Shown here: one piece after another, positions 52,105 through 62,157 of the stretch
Position numbering within the stretch: the first letter of the stretch is position 1
How the letters are laid out: each line of letters starts with the position of its first letter
Assembly: GCF_025717065.2 (NCBI RefSeq)
Contig: NZ_JAOVZO020000003.1
Location: 434,001 to 498,000 of the forward strand
DNA from: Tahibacter soli
Lineage (GTDB): Bacteria > Pseudomonadota > Gammaproteobacteria > Xanthomonadales > Rhodanobacteraceae
DNA length: 64,000 nt
Direction: 5' to 3'
Position numbers and translations under genes: made by a program
Notes under the pieces: generated by a model
Seen by the model: the letters and a program-made list of their open reading frames with translations, nothing else
Told to the model about the DNA's origin: nothing
Database searches by the model: none

Positions 52105-54437
52105 GGGTTGTGGCGCTCGCGCGGCTCGGTGAGGCGGCCTTGGACCAGGACGAGTTCGCGGTCGATCCAGGCTGGGGTTTCGGCGTGGGTGGCTAGGAGG
52201 ACGGTGATGCCGTGAGTTGTCATCTCGGCGGATGCCGGGGGCTGATTGGCTTGGCGAGCTGCGACTTGCTTGCGGTGAACGCGGATGATTTTGGATGCGG
52301 CGAAAACCGAGACTCGACGCGATCCCGTGCGTCGCCCCCTCATCCCAGCCTTCTCCCCCAACGCGGTTGGGGGAGAAGGAGTCGAGGGTTTCTGCGTTGC
52401 GTCGTACGGCCCCTCTGAGGCGAAAACCGAGACTCGACGCGACCTCGCGCGTTGCCCCCTCATTCCGGCCTTCTCCCCCGACGCGGTTGGGGGAGAAGGA
52501 GTCGAGGGTTTCGGCGTTGCGTCGTACGGCCCCTCTGAGGCGAGAACCGAGACTCGACGCGACCTCGCGCGTTGCCCCCTCATTCCGGCCTTCTCCCCCA
52601 ACGCGGTTGGGGGAGAAGGAGTCGAGGGTTTCTGCGTTGCGTCGTACGGCCCCTCTGCGGCGAGAACCGAGACTCGACGCGATCCTGCGCGCCGCCCTCT
52701 CATTCCAGCCTTCTCCCCCAACGTGGTTGGGGGAGAAGGCGTCGAGGGTTTCGGCGTTGCGTCGCTCAAGCCCTCTCCCCCAAGCTCGCTTGGGGGAGAG
52801 GGTTGGGTGAGGGGGCGGCGTCGAAGTCTTCGTTGCGGCCGGGGTGACGAGCAAGCACCCAGCGTCGCAACGAGCGTCTCCGCCGTCTCCGCATCCAGAT
52901 GCGCCGTCGGCTCATCGAGCAGCCATACATCGGCATCGCGCACCAGCGCTCTTGCGAGCGCCACGCGTTGCAGTTGCCCGCCCGACAGCGAGCCGTCCGC
53001 TTCGCCGATCACGCCGTCGGCGCCGCGTGGCAATGCGGCGATCACTTCCGCCAGTCCCGCGCGTTCGATCGCCGTCTCGAAGCGCGACGCATCGACGTCG
53101 GCGCCGAGCAGCACGTTTTCGCGGATCGACCGCCGGAACCATTCCGGCCGCTGGTCGAGCCACCCGAGCCGCCGCCACCACGCCGCGCGGTCGAGCTGCG
53201 CGAGGTCGACGCCGTCGATGCGCACCGTGCCCGACGTCGGCCTCGCAAAGCCCGCGAGCAGCGCGAGGACCGAGCTCTTGCCCGCGCCGCTCGCGCCGCG
53301 CAGCGCCACGCGTTCGCCGCGCGTGATGCGGAAGCTCACGCCGTCGAGCGCGACGCGGCCGTCGGCGTGCCTCAGCGTGACGTTGTCGAATTCGATCGCC
53401 GGTGCGTCGTCGCGCGGCGTCGCCGTTGCCGCGCCTTGCGGCCTTGGCGGCGCCGCGGCGAGCGCCGCGCCGATCGCGTCGGCGGCGGCCACGGCGTCGG
53501 CGCGCGCGTGGTAGTCGGCGCCGAGTTGTCGCAGCGGCGCGTAGAACTCCGGCGCGAGCAGCAAAATGAACAATGCGCTGCGCAGGTCGATCGCGCCGTA
53601 GTGGCCCGTGTCGAACCGCCCGAGCAGCGCGAGGCCGAGGTACAGCGCGACCATCGCGATCGCCGCCGACGCGAAGAATTCGAGCACCGACGACGACAGG
53701 AACGCGAGCCGCAGCACGCGCAGCATGCGGCTGCGGTATTCGTTCGCGCCGTCGGCGAGGCGCTGCACGCCGACGTCGGCCGCCGCGAGCAGGCGCAGTG
53801 TCGGCAGGCCGCGCACGAGGTCGAGAAAGCGTCCGCCGAGCCGCGCGAGCGCGTCGGCCTGTTCGCGGCTCGCGGCGGCGGCGCCGTAGCCCACGAGCGT
53901 CATGAACAGCGGAATCAGCGGCGCGGTGAGCGTCAGCAGCAACGCGGCGAGCCAGCTGTGCGGCAGCACGAGCGCGACGATCGCGAGCGGCACGACGACG
54001 GCCACGATGCGTTGCGGCGCGTAGCGCGCGACGTAGCCATCGAGCGCGTCGACCTGTTCGATCGCGAGCGTCGCGAGTGCGCCGTCGTCGCCGAGCCGCG
54101 CGCGCAGCGGGCCGAGGCGTTCGAGCGCGTCGAGCACTTCGGCGCGGGCGTTCGCGCGCACGACGATCGCGGCGCGCGCGCCGGCCCAGTCGCGCGTCGC
54201 ATGGCACGCGCCGCGTGCGAGCACGGCGGCGAGGGCGAGCCATGGCGTCGATGCGGCGATGTCGTTGCCGGCAATCCATGCCTGCGCCGCTTGCGCGACG
54301 AGGTACGCGAACGCCGCATACGACAGCGAGGCGGTGACGCCCGCGACGATCGCGAGCCACGACCACTCGCGCACGGCATGAAGATGGCGGCGCAGCCAGC
54401 GCGCGGCGGCGGCGTCGCGGTCGGCGGCGGCGCTCAT
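52101..54437 (-). CDS. cydD: ABC transporter CydD (cytochrome bd assembly) with repeat insertion
   Basis: A 778-aa protein, about 210 longer than usual. Membrane domain (about 25-310) with six helices; ATPase with Walker A GASGAGKSSVLALL, Q-loop WLDQRPEWFRRSIRENV, signature LSGGQLQRVALARAL, Walker B VWLLDEPTAHLD. After ETLVATLG comes a low-complexity block of about 214 residues with four 40-residue repeats (core PSTPSPPTALGEKAGMRG), then the H-loop strand HGITVLLATHAETP and the normal end. Start ATG 54437 is preferred to the open-frame start at 54524. It works with CydC; it lies 28 bp after cydX. Confidence 0.88.
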   Translation of the reverse strand: MSAAADRDAAAARWLRRHLHAVREWSWLAIVAGVTASLSYAAFAYLVAQAAQAWIAGNDIAASTPWLALAAVLARGACHATRDWAGARAAIVVRANARAEVLDALERLGPLRARLGDDGALATLAIEQVDALDGYVARYAPQRIVAVVVPLAIVALVLPHSWLAALLLTLTAPLIPLFMTLVGYGAAAASREQADALARLGGRFLDLVRGLPTLRLLAAADVGVQRLADGANEYRSRMLRVLRLAFLSSSVLEFFASAAIAMVALYLGLALLGRFDTGHYGAIDLRSALFILLLAPEFYAPLRQLGADYHARADAVAAADAIGAALAAAPPRPQGAATATPRDDAPAIEFDNVTLRHADGRVALDGVSFRITRGERVALRGASGAGKSSVLALLAGFARPTSGTVRIDGVDLAQLDRAAWWRRLGWLDQRPEWFRRSIRENVLLGADVDASRFETAIERAGLAEVIAALPRGADGVIGEADGSLSGGQLQRVALARALVRDADVWLLDEPTAHLDAETAETLVATLGACSSPRPQRRLRRRPLTQPSPPSELGGEGLSDATPKPSTPSPPTTLGEKAGMRGRRAGSRRVSVLAAEGPYDATQKPSTPSPPTALGEKAGMRGQRARSRRVSVLASEGPYDATPKPSTPSPPTASGEKAGMRGQRARSRRVSVFASEGPYDATQKPSTPSPPTALGEKAGMRGRRTGSRRVSVFAASKIIRVHRKQVAARQANQPPASAEMTTHGITVLLATHAETPAWIDRELVLVQGRLTEPRERHNP
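52215..52856 (-). repeat. In-frame palindromic-repeat insertion inside cydD (four 120-bp units plus terminal unit)
   Basis: Four copies of a 120-bp unit lie in tandem from about 52298 to 52776. Each contains CCTTCTCCCCCAAC-GCG-GTTGGGGGAGAAGG-type arms (first copy 52349-52379). They are followed by a related palindrome, arms CCCTCTCCCCCAAGC/GCTTGGGGGAGAGGG (52771-52802). Single-unit forms of the same element are intergenic at 58629 and 63110. The insertion length, about 642 bp, and the unit length are both multiples of three, so cydD stays open. Confidence 0.85.
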
Positions 54438-54465
54438 CGCGCGCCGCGCCGGGTAGTGCGATCGG

Positions 54466-54582
54466 TCACTTCGGCGGCGTTTCTTCGTCGGCCGGATAAC
54501 CCTGGAACTCCAGCCACATCGCATTGATGATCGCCGCGAACGACGCCATCAGCACGCCCAGTATCCACGCGAAATACCACAT
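54466..54582 (-). CDS. cydX: Cytochrome bd oxidase small subunit CydX
   Basis: A 38-aa single-helix protein: MWYFAWILGVLMASFAAIIN, then AMWLE and an acidic tail ending EETPPK. The WYFAWILG opening and the Asn-x-x-Trp-x-Glu pattern are diagnostic for CydX/YbgT, the stabilising subunit of cytochrome bd. It starts 13 bp after cydB. It is too short for common gene-size cutoffs. Confidence 0.95.
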   Translation of the reverse strand: MWYFAWILGVLMASFAAIINAMWLEFQGYPADEETPPK

Positions 54583-54594
54583 CGTCGCGACTCC

Positions 54595-55749
54595 TCAGTA
54601 ATGGGTATGCGAACCGCGCACGTCTTCGATCGTGACCGGCCCGCGCATCACGCGGAACACCCAGCTCGTGTACGCGATGATCAGCGGCAGGAAGATCACG
54701 GTCATCCAGAACATCCAGCGCAGCGTGAGCTGGCTCGACGTCGCGTCCCACACGGTGAGGCTGTGGCTCGGGTTGAAGCTCGACGGCATCAGGAACGGGA
54801 ACATCGCGACGCCGGCCGTGGCGATCGTCATCGCGACCGACGTGGCCGTCGCGATGAACGCGCGGCCGGGGCGCTTGTCGGCCCAGCGCCAGCCGAGGAA
54901 CGCACCGGCGAAGCCGAGCGCGGGAATGACCCACAACAGCGGCATCGCGCGGTAGTTCGTGAACCACGCGCCGGCTTCGCGCACGGCGGTTTTCGCGAGC
55001 GGGTTCGACGCGCCTTCGGGGCCGGCGAACTGCGTGATGCGATAGCCGTCGATGCCGAAGGCGAGCCACACGCCGGCGAGCGCGAACGCGACGGCGTAGA
55101 CGAGCGCCGCGATGCCGAGCCAGCGCCGCGCGCGGTCGCGCACGACGCCGACGGTCTTCAATTGCAGGAACGTCGCGCCGTGCATCACGAGCATGGCAAG
55201 GCTCACGACGCCGCACAGCAGGCCGAAGGGATTGAGCAGCCCGAAGAAGCCGCCGTCGTAGTGCACGCGCAGGTCGTCGGCGTAGTGCAGCGGCACGCCC
55301 TGCAGCAGATTGCCGAACGCGACGCCGAACACCAGCGACGGTACGAAGCCGGCGATGAAGAGGCACCAGTCCCACGTGCCGCGCCAGCGCGGATCGGGTA
55401 GCTTGCTGCGGTAGTCGAAGCCGACCGGGCGCAGGATCAGCGCGAACAGCACGAGGATCAGCGCGACGAAAAATCCGGAAAACGCGGCGGAATACACGAG
55501 TGGAAACGCCGCGAAGATCGCGCCGCCGCCGAGGATGAACCACACCTGGTTGCCTTCCCAGGTCGGGCCGACCGCGTTGATCGCGACGCGGCGCTCGTCG
55601 TCGTCGTGCGCGATGAACGGCAGCAAGGTGCCGACGCCGAGGTCGAAGCCGTCCATCACGGCGAAGCCGATCAGCAGCACACCGAGAAACAGCCACCAGA
55701 TCACGCGCAGCGTGTCGTAGCTCATGAGGTACGCGAAGAGTTCGGTCAT
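54595..55749 (-). CDS. cydB: Cytochrome bd ubiquinol oxidase subunit II
   Basis: A 384-aa subunit with about nine helices. VIWWLFLGVLLIGFAVMDGFDLG is the conserved opening; NAVGPTWEGNQVWFILGGGAIFAAFP and GASNPLAKTAV are further CydB landmarks. It pairs with CydA to reduce oxygen at high affinity. It lies 10 bp after cydA, followed by cydX, cydD, cydC. Confidence 0.96.
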   Translation of the reverse strand: MTELFAYLMSYDTLRVIWWLFLGVLLIGFAVMDGFDLGVGTLLPFIAHDDDERRVAINAVGPTWEGNQVWFILGGGAIFAAFPLVYSAAFSGFFVALILVLFALILRPVGFDYRSKLPDPRWRGTWDWCLFIAGFVPSLVFGVAFGNLLQGVPLHYADDLRVHYDGGFFGLLNPFGLLCGVVSLAMLVMHGATFLQLKTVGVVRDRARRWLGIAALVYAVAFALAGVWLAFGIDGYRITQFAGPEGASNPLAKTAVREAGAWFTNYRAMPLLWVIPALGFAGAFLGWRWADKRPGRAFIATATSVAMTIATAGVAMFPFLMPSSFNPSHSLTVWDATSSQLTLRWMFWMTVIFLPLIIAYTSWVFRVMRGPVTIEDVRGSHTHY

Positions 55750-55759
55750 GGCGGTGTCC

Positions 55760-57313
55760 TCAATACGCCGCGGCGGGGGCGGTGTGGCCGGCCGGCGCTT
55801 CGTCCGGGCCTTTGCGCGCGAACTTCACCATCAGGTACATCTCGACGACGAGCAGCGCGGTGTACAGCAGCACGAAGCCGGTGAGACTGAAGATCAGATC
55901 GCCGACCGTCAGCGACGACACGCTCATCCACGTCGGCAGCACTTCGGCGACGGTCCACGGCTGGCGCCCGAGTTCGGCGACGAGCCAGCCCATTTCCGAG
56001 GCGATCCACGGCAGCGGCGTCATCAGCACCGCGAGCTTGAGCACCCAGCGCTGGCGCATGATCGCGCGGCGCGACGCCGACACCAGCGCGATGACGAATC
56101 CGACGAGCATCAGCACGCCGCAGCCGACCATGATGCGGAACGCCCAGAACAGCGGGGCGACGGGCGGAATGGCGTCTTTTACCGCTTTCTGGATTTGTTC
56201 CTCGGTCGCGTCGACGACGTTCGGCGCGTGGCGCTTGAGCAGGAGGCCGTAGCCGAGATCGTCCTGCACGGCCTTGAACGCTTCCTTCGCGGCCGCGTCG
56301 GCCGGGTTCGCGCGCAGGTGTTGCAAGGCGGCGTAGGCCTTCATGCCGCCGCGGATGCGCGTTTCGTGTTCGTTCGACAGGTCTTTGAGGCCCGTCACCT
56401 TCTCGTCGAGCGAGCGCGTGGCGATGAGGCCCATCATCCACGGGATTTCGATCGCGTGGGTGGTGCGCATGTTGTCCTGGTCGATCGCACCGACGAGCGT
56501 GAACGGCGCCGGCGGCGGATGCGTTTCCCACATTGCCTCGATCGCGGCGAGCTTCACCTTCTGCACGTGGCCGAGTTCGTAGCCGCTTTCGTCGCCGAGC
56601 GTGATGACCGACAAGGTGGAGGCGAGGCCGAACGCCGCGGCGATCGCGAACGAGCGCTGCGCGAACGCGACGTGGCGCTTCCTGAGCAGGTACCACGCAC
56701 TGATGCCGAGCACGAAGCACGAGCCGGTGACGTAGCCCGCCGACACCGTGTGCACGAACTTCACCTGCGCGACGGGGCTGAAGAACACTTCGGCGAAGCT
56801 CGTCAGTTCCATGCGCAGCGTTTCGTGGTTGAACTCCGCGCCGACCGGATACTGCATCCAGCCGTTCGCGACGAGTATCCACAATGCGGAAAAGTTCGAT
56901 CCGAGCGCGACGAGCCAGGTGACCATCAGGTGCTTGACCTTGGACAGTCGATCCCAGCCGAAGAAGAAGAGGCCGACGAACGTCGATTCGAGGAAGAAGG
57001 CCATGAGGCCTTCGATCGCGAGCGGCGTGCCGAAGATGTCGCCGACGTATTGCGAGTAGTACGACCAGTTCGTGCCGAACTGGAATTCCATCGTGATGCC
57101 GGTGGCGACGCCGAGCGCGAAGTTGATGCCGAACAGCTTGCCCCAGAACTTCGTCATCTCGCGGTAGATGGGGTTGCCGGTCATGACGTAGACCGATTCC
57201 ATGATCGCGAGCAGGAACGAAAGGCCGAGCGTCAGCGGCACGAACAGGAAGTGGTACAGCACGGTGACGGCGAACTGCAGGCGGGACAGATCGACGAGCG
57301 TGTCGGAGATCAT
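55760..57313 (-). CDS. cydA: Cytochrome bd ubiquinol oxidase subunit I
   Basis: A 517-aa haem-binding subunit. [20 protein letters not shown] holds the haem b595 ligand (His21). [19 protein letters not shown] and the [11 protein letters not shown] segment with the haem b558-side His are present. The periplasmic Q-loop is of the long type, so the enzyme resembles E. coli bd-I. ATG 57313 has GGAGG about 12 bp upstream. First gene of the cydABXDC cluster; an oxygen-responsive promoter is expected upstream, but no clear FNR or ArcA box was seen. Confidence 0.96.
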   Translation of the reverse strand: MISDTLVDLSRLQFAVTVLYHFLFVPLTLGLSFLLAIMESVYVMTGNPIYREMTKFWGKLFGINFALGVATGITMEFQFGTNWSYYSQYVGDIFGTPLAIEGLMAFFLESTFVGLFFFGWDRLSKVKHLMVTWLVALGSNFSALWILVANGWMQYPVGAEFNHETLRMELTSFAEVFFSPVAQVKFVHTVSAGYVTGSCFVLGISAWYLLRKRHVAFAQRSFAIAAAFGLASTLSVITLGDESGYELGHVQKVKLAAIEAMWETHPPPAPFTLVGAIDQDNMRTTHAIEIPWMMGLIATRSLDEKVTGLKDLSNEHETRIRGGMKAYAALQHLRANPADAAAKEAFKAVQDDLGYGLLLKRHAPNVVDATEEQIQKAVKDAIPPVAPLFWAFRIMVGCGVLMLVGFVIALVSASRRAIMRQRWVLKLAVLMTPLPWIASEMGWLVAELGRQPWTVAEVLPTWMSVSSLTVGDLIFSLTGFVLLYTALLVVEMYLMVKFARKGPDEAPAGHTAPAAAY

Positions 57314-57792
57314 CGGCGGGCGCCTCCGGGCGGGTATTCGAGTGCGGCCGGCGGACCGCGCGGCCCGTCGGGAAAGTGCGCACTCGTACAATTAGCACCG
57401 CGTGAAGACGATGTCGATGCGTTGCGACGTTTCGCCACGTTTGGGGGAGGCGGAGACGGCACGTTTCGGGAGCGACGGGGTGTCCGGACGAAGACATTGC
57501 GTCGATCAAGACGTCGAGTCGATGAAGACGTCGCGCCGTCTACGAAGCCGTCATCCCAGCGCAAGCTGGGATCCAGCCTTTGCCCTCGCTCGTCATTCCG
57601 TCGGAGGCCGGACTGCGTAGGCATGGATGCGAAGCGAACATTCGCGTAGCGAATGGGCCGGAGGCCGAACCGCGGAAGCGGTGAGTAATTCAGCTTCCAG
57701 CGTTCGGTGTTTACTGAAGCCGAAAAGGTGGATCCCAGCTTTCGCTGGGATGACGGGCAAAAAAACAGGCAAAACAGCCGGGCAGAAAGAAG
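57314..57792. other. 479-bp gene-free stretch upstream of cydA, with type A palindromes
   Basis: It holds the promoter side of cydA and, further right, palindromes: 57550-57577 (GTCATCCCAGC/GCTGGGAT and ATCCAGC), a diverged copy near 57592-57612 (CGTCATTCCG with GGAGGCCGGA), and an inverted copy at 57730-57754 (GGATCCCAGCTTTCGCTGGG then ATGAC). No supported gene. Confidence 0.55.
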
Positions 57793-58551
57793 CTACGCGA
57801 CGACCGCCCACCCCGCGGCATCCAGCGCCGCATTGACGATCCGCGTCGTCACGCGCGCCCGGTTCATCAGAATGTCGGCGAACAGCAGCGCGACGATCGC
57901 GAGCCACGCCGCGTACGCGAAGCCGAGGAAGTCGTTGAAGACGATCGTGTGCAGCCAGTTCTGCTTGAACAGATACAGCGAGCCGACGATGACGACGGCG
58001 CCGACGATCGCGATCGCCGGCAATACCGTCTGCAACGCCGCACGGCGCCGCGCGACCGCCGTCAGGGCGAGCAGCGCGAACGCGACGGCGTTCGTGCCGG
58101 TGAAGATGCGGAATTCGCGCATGAGGCTCGCCGACACGTGCGCATACGTCGATTCGAGCAGGCTTGCGAGCCGTGTGCGCACTTGCAGGAGCGAGGCGAG
58201 GTGTTCGTTCGCGGACGCGCGCAGGTAGTCGGCGATGCGCTTGCGGCATGCGCAGTCCGGGTCGAGCATGTTGGCGACGATGCCGGCGATTTTCGCGGGC
58301 ACCTCGTCGCGCAGCGCGCGGCGCGCCTCGTCGACGTCGACGTCGGTTTTCGCGAGCGCGCGTTCGGCGAATGCCCCGATGCGCGAGTTCGTCAGTGCGT
58401 CGATCTTCTGCCCGACACGGCGTTCGATTTCGAGCCGCACGATGTCGCGCGCGCCGCGTTCGATCGCGAGCGGGTTCGCGTACGACAGCGCGAAGAGGCC
58501 GCCGAACAGCGCGGCGCAGACGAGGCCGACGATCAGGATGAGGCGGTGCAT
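57793..58551 (-). CDS. Membrane protein of unknown function
   Basis: A 252-aa protein: one N-terminal helix (about 3-24), a long polar helical domain (about 30-145) with two cysteines (DCAC), then three helices (about 150-235). It ends in a soluble tail. No family recognised. GC and codon use match the core genome. It lies upstream of a palindromic repeat region and shows no operon partner. Confidence 0.75.
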   Translation of the reverse strand: MHRLILIVGLVCAALFGGLFALSYANPLAIERGARDIVRLEIERRVGQKIDALTNSRIGAFAERALAKTDVDVDEARRALRDEVPAKIAGIVANMLDPDCACRKRIADYLRASANEHLASLLQVRTRLASLLESTYAHVSASLMREFRIFTGTNAVAFALLALTAVARRRAALQTVLPAIAIVGAVVIVGSLYLFKQNWLHTIVFNDFLGFAYAAWLAIVALLFADILMNRARVTTRIVNAALDAAGWAVVA

Positions 58552-58628
58552 GCGCGACGTTCCCCGGATTGGTCCGATGCAGGGATGCGCGGGGGATGCT
58601 CGGGGTTCAAACGGACGAGTGTCAAACG

Positions 58629-58805
58629 CGGACGAAAACCAGAACTCGACGCGATCGTGCGCGCCGCCCCCTCAACCCAACCTTCTCCCAACGCGGTTGG
58701 GGGAGAAGGAGCCGAGGATTCGGACGTCGCGCCGCTTGAGCCCTCTCCTCCAAGCTCGCTTGCGGGAGAGGGTTGGGTGAGGGGGCGACGCCGAACTCTT
58801 CGTTG
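58629..58805. repeat. Extragenic palindromic element, type B (single unit)
   Basis: A copy of the same composite element as in cydD: one unit (GAACTCGACGCGATCG..., arms around ACGCGGTT at 58681-58709) plus the terminal palindrome (58741-58772, arms near CAAGCTCGCTTG) and GTTGGGTGAGGGGGCG. It fills most of the 316-bp gap 58552-58867, which holds no gene. Confidence 0.8.
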
Positions 58806-58867
58806 TGTCGTCGGAAAATTCGATCGCCAGCGCTGCGCGCATGACGAGTAAAACGGTATCGATCGCG

Positions 58868-59314
58868 TCAGATCATCGTCTGCGCCGGATAGATCAACCG
58901 CTCGATCGCCAGCGGCAGGTAGCGCCGCGCGAAGATCGGATGGTGGCGCTTGATCACCGCCATGATGCGCTGGCAGTCGTCGTCGGTCGGCGCGTGCGCG
59001 AACAGGAACGCGCCGCCGCGCCGCGCGAGCTTGAGGTCGTCGTCGATGTAGCCCGCTTCGGTGCCGATCGACTTGGCGAGGTGCATCTTGAAGCGTTCGA
59101 ACAGGCCCGCGTCGTCGACCGACTCGAGCCGGTTGACCACGAAGCTGCCGGAGGCCGCGCGCACTTCGTCCGGCGCGATGCCGTGTTCGACCAGCGCGGC
59201 TTCGGTCGCTTCGGCGTGATCGAGATTGTCGAAGCCGGCCACGATGTAGTGGCGCGGATAGAACATGCCGAACGACGTGTCCGATTCCTTGAAAAAATCC
59301 CAATGGGCTTTCAT
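58868..59314 (-). CDS. Hypothetical cytoplasmic protein (148 aa)
   Basis: A 148-aa soluble protein from ATG 59314 (GGAGA upstream; the frame opens four codons earlier). YIVAGFDNLDHAEATEAALVEHGI resembles the opening of general-stress alpha/beta proteins that sense membrane permeability or ligands, and RRGGAFLFAHAPTDDDCQRI looks like a second half of a duplicated alpha/beta fold. No function assigned. Confidence 0.7.
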   Translation of the reverse strand: MKAHWDFFKESDTSFGMFYPRHYIVAGFDNLDHAEATEAALVEHGIAPDEVRAASGSFVVNRLESVDDAGLFERFKMHLAKSIGTEAGYIDDDLKLARRGGAFLFAHAPTDDDCQRIMAVIKRHHPIFARRYLPLAIERLIYPAQTMI

Positions 59315-59399
59315 GGCGGTCTCCACGTTGCGCGCCCGCGCCAGCGGGCGAGGGGCCGCGGCGCCGGCGCGCCGCGGCAGCGGGTCAAAGTCTACTCGC

Positions 59400-59696
59400 T
59401 CAGCGTTTCTCGTCGGTGTACTTCTTGAACTCGTCGCCCGAGAGCTTGCCGTCGCTGTTCTGGTCGAATCGCGCGAACTTGCCCTGCAGTTCGTGGCCCT
59501 GCGGGATTTCGCTCTTGTCGACGAAGCCGTCCTGGTTGCGGTCGAGCTGCGCGAGCGAGACGAACGCGTCGGGCTCGACCGGCGGATCGAGCTTCGCCGG
59601 CGGCGGCGTGGCCGCCTGCGCGAGCGCGCCGCCGGCCGCCGCGGCGAAAGCGATTGCGATGATGACGTTGCGTAGCGTTGTCGGTCGGGTGCGCAT
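59400..59696 (-). CDS. Secreted EF-hand protein (98 aa)
   Basis: A 98-aa protein with signal peptide (about 1-27, ending GALAQ) and two EF-hand loops, DRNQDGFVDKSE and DQNSDGKLSGDE, each with calcium ligands in place. Possibly a periplasmic calcium buffer or sensor. It resembles the C-terminal half of the 45992 protein in layout but has no Cys-rich module. Confidence 0.85.
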   Translation of the reverse strand: MRTRPTTLRNVIIAIAFAAAAGGALAQAATPPPAKLDPPVEPDAFVSLAQLDRNQDGFVDKSEIPQGHELQGKFARFDQNSDGKLSGDEFKKYTDEKR

Positions 59697-59889
59697 GGCG
59701 GTACCTCTCGTCGGAGTCGGTATCGGTCATGACGCAGGGGACATGCCAGAACGCGGCGCCGTCGGCGCGACCGTCCGCAAACGCCCGCTGCGCCTGGTTT
59801 TCGGCGCCCGCGTGTCGTGCGCGGTCATACCGCGTCGCTCGCTCACCGTGCAACGGTGCGCGAGCGTGTCGGGCAGGTTGCCCGGACGG

Positions 59890-61984
59890 TCAGCGCTGCT
59901 TCGGCGGCGGCTTGCGGCCGCCCTGTGGGCGCGGCCGATCGCCTTGCGGACGCGGCCGATCGCCCGACGGACGCGGCCGGTCGCCCTGCGGCTTGAAGCG
60001 CGGCACGAACTTGTCGCGGTGCTGCGCGTCGGGTTCCTCGCCGGCGCGCGTGATGCGCAGCTGCTGGCCCGACACCCACACCTTCTTGAGGTGCTTGAAC
60101 ACGTCGCCCGGCATGCCCTGGGGCAGGTCGATCATGCTGTGGTCGTCGCGGATGTCGATGCGGCCGATGTTCGCGCTGTCGAGCCCGGCTTCGTTCGCGA
60201 TCGCGCCGACGATGTTCGCCGGCTTCACGCCGTGCGCATGGCCGACTTCGATGCGGAACGTCTCCATGCCCTGTTCCTGCCGGCGCGGGCGCTCCGGACG
60301 ATCGGAACGCTCCGGTCGCTCGGCGCGTTCCGGACGCGGCGCGCGTTCGCGCGGCGGCGCTTCGCGCTGTGCGGGCGCGGGCACGTCGAGGCGCTCGATG
60401 CGATGCGCCGGTTCGCGCGGCGCTTCGGCGCGCGGCTCGTGACGCGGCTCGTGGTGCTGCGGCGCGGGTGCCGGTTCGGCGCGTGCCGGCGCTTGCACTT
60501 GCGGCTGCCAGGTCGGGCGCGGCGTCGCGGCGTTCGAGCCGTCGCGCTGGCGGTCGGGGCGGCGGTCGTCGCGCGGCGCACGCGGGCGGTCGTCGCGCTC
60601 GCGCCGCTCGCTCCACTTTTCGCGTTCGTTGCGCTCGAATTTCTTTTCCGGCTCGAGCAGGAGCGGCACGTCGCCCTGCGCGAGCTTCGCGAGCGCGGCG
60701 GCGATTTCGAGCGCCGGCACGTCGTGGTCCTGCTCGTACTGTTCGATCAGCTGCTGGAAGAACTCCAGGCCGCCGCCGGCGCGCGCGTCGGAGATGCGCT
60801 GCTTGAACTTCGCGATGCGCTGGTCGTTCACCGCCTCGACGGTCGGCAGCGTCATCTGCTCGATCGGCTGGCGCGTCGCGCGCTCGATCGCGCGCAGCAT
60901 GCCGCGTTCGCGCGGCGACACGAACAGGATCGCCTCGCCGCTGCGACCCGCGCGGCCGGTGCGGCCGATGCGGTGCACGTAGGCCTCGGTGTCGTACGGG
61001 ATGTCGTAGTTGAGCACGTGGCTGATGCGCTCGACGTCGAGGCCGCGCGCGGCGACGTCGGTCGCCACGAGGATGTCGACCTGGCCGTCCTTGAGGCGCG
61101 CGATCGTGCGCTCGCGCTGCTGCTGCGGAATGTCGCCGTTGATCGCGGCGGCCGAAACCCCTCGCGGCGAGCTTTTCGGCGAGTTCTTCGGTGGCCTGCT
61201 TGGTACGCGCGAATACGATCATCGCGTCGAAGGTCTCGGCTTCGAGGATGCGCGTCAGCGCGTCGAGCTTGTGCACGCCGCTGACGCCCCAGTAGCGCTG
61301 GCGGATGTTCGCGGCGGTCTGCGTCTTGCCCTTGATCGTGACTTCGGCGGGGTCTTTGAGGTGGTTCTGCGCGATGCGGCGGATCGGCGCCGGCATCGTC
61401 GCGGAGAACAGCGCGACCTGGCGCGTCGGCGGCGTCTTTTCGAGCACGGCCTCGACGTCGTCCACAAATCCCATGCGCAGCATCTCGTCGGCTTCGTCGA
61501 GCACGAGCACGGCGAGCTCGGACAGGTCGAGCGTGCCGCGGTTCAAGTGGTCGATCACGCGGCCCGGCGTGCCGACGATCACCTGCACGCCGCGCTTGAG
61601 CGCATGCAGCTGCGGGCCGTAGCCCTGGCCGCCGTAGATCGGCAGGATCGTGAAGTTCGGCAGGTGCACGGCGTACTTCGTGAACGCTTCGGCCACCTGG
61701 ATGGCGAGTTCGCGGGTCGGCGCCAGCACCAGCGCCTGCGGCAGGCGCTTGTTCGGATCGAGCCGGGCGAGCACGGGCAGCGCGAACGCGGCGGTCTTGC
61801 CGGTGCCGGTCTGGGCCTGGCCGAGCACGTCGCGGCCGGCGAGCAGCGGCGGGATCGTGGCGGCCTGGATCGGCGACGGCGACTCGTAGCCGACGTCGTC
61901 GAGCGCGCGGATCAGCGCCTCGGGCAGCGCCATTTCGCGGAAGGTCGGTTGAGCCGGCGCGGGGTTTTCGGTTTCGTCGTTCAT
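59890..61984 (-). pseudogene. deaD: DEAD-box RNA helicase (DeaD/CsdA type), apparent frameshift
   Basis: From ATG 61984: Q-motif PSPIQAATIPPLL, Walker A AQTGTGKT, PTRELAIQ, GTPGRVIDHL, VLDEADEMLRMGF, SATMP. After EELAEKLAARGF (about 61150) the frame is lost; the next frame resumes with the INGDIP...ATDVAARGLD, HRIGRTGRAGRSG motifs, an Arg/Pro-rich linker, a DbpA-type RNA-binding domain (GVKPANIVGAIANEAGLDS) and a repeated RPRPQGD tail to 59890. One extra base (or two missing) at TTTCGGCC explains it. It assists ribosome assembly and mRNA decay in the cold. If the shift is real, the helicase lacks its second domain. Confidence 0.85.
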
Positions 61985-62157
61985 GGGCAGGCTCGGAAGG
62001 AATGGGGTCTATTGTCGCACGCCGCCCCTCAAACCCGTATTCCGCGGTCTTCACGCGGCCCATGGCGTCTCACAAAGGAACAATGCGGCGCTGCTATAGT
62101 CGCGCGGCTGCCGTACGCGGGGCGGCGGCTTCCCCACGTCAACAAAGGAAGCTCACG

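Noticed and set aside
52298-52802. 120-bp tandem repeats as a CRISPR array
   Set aside because: The units are directly adjacent and nearly identical along their whole length, with no unique spacers; no cas genes are present.
50608-52854. A single 748-aa minus-strand frame joining cydC to the repeat block
   Set aside because: The palindromic repeat is open in several frames; only the part from ATG 52104 resembles CydC, and the repeat belongs in frame to cydD.
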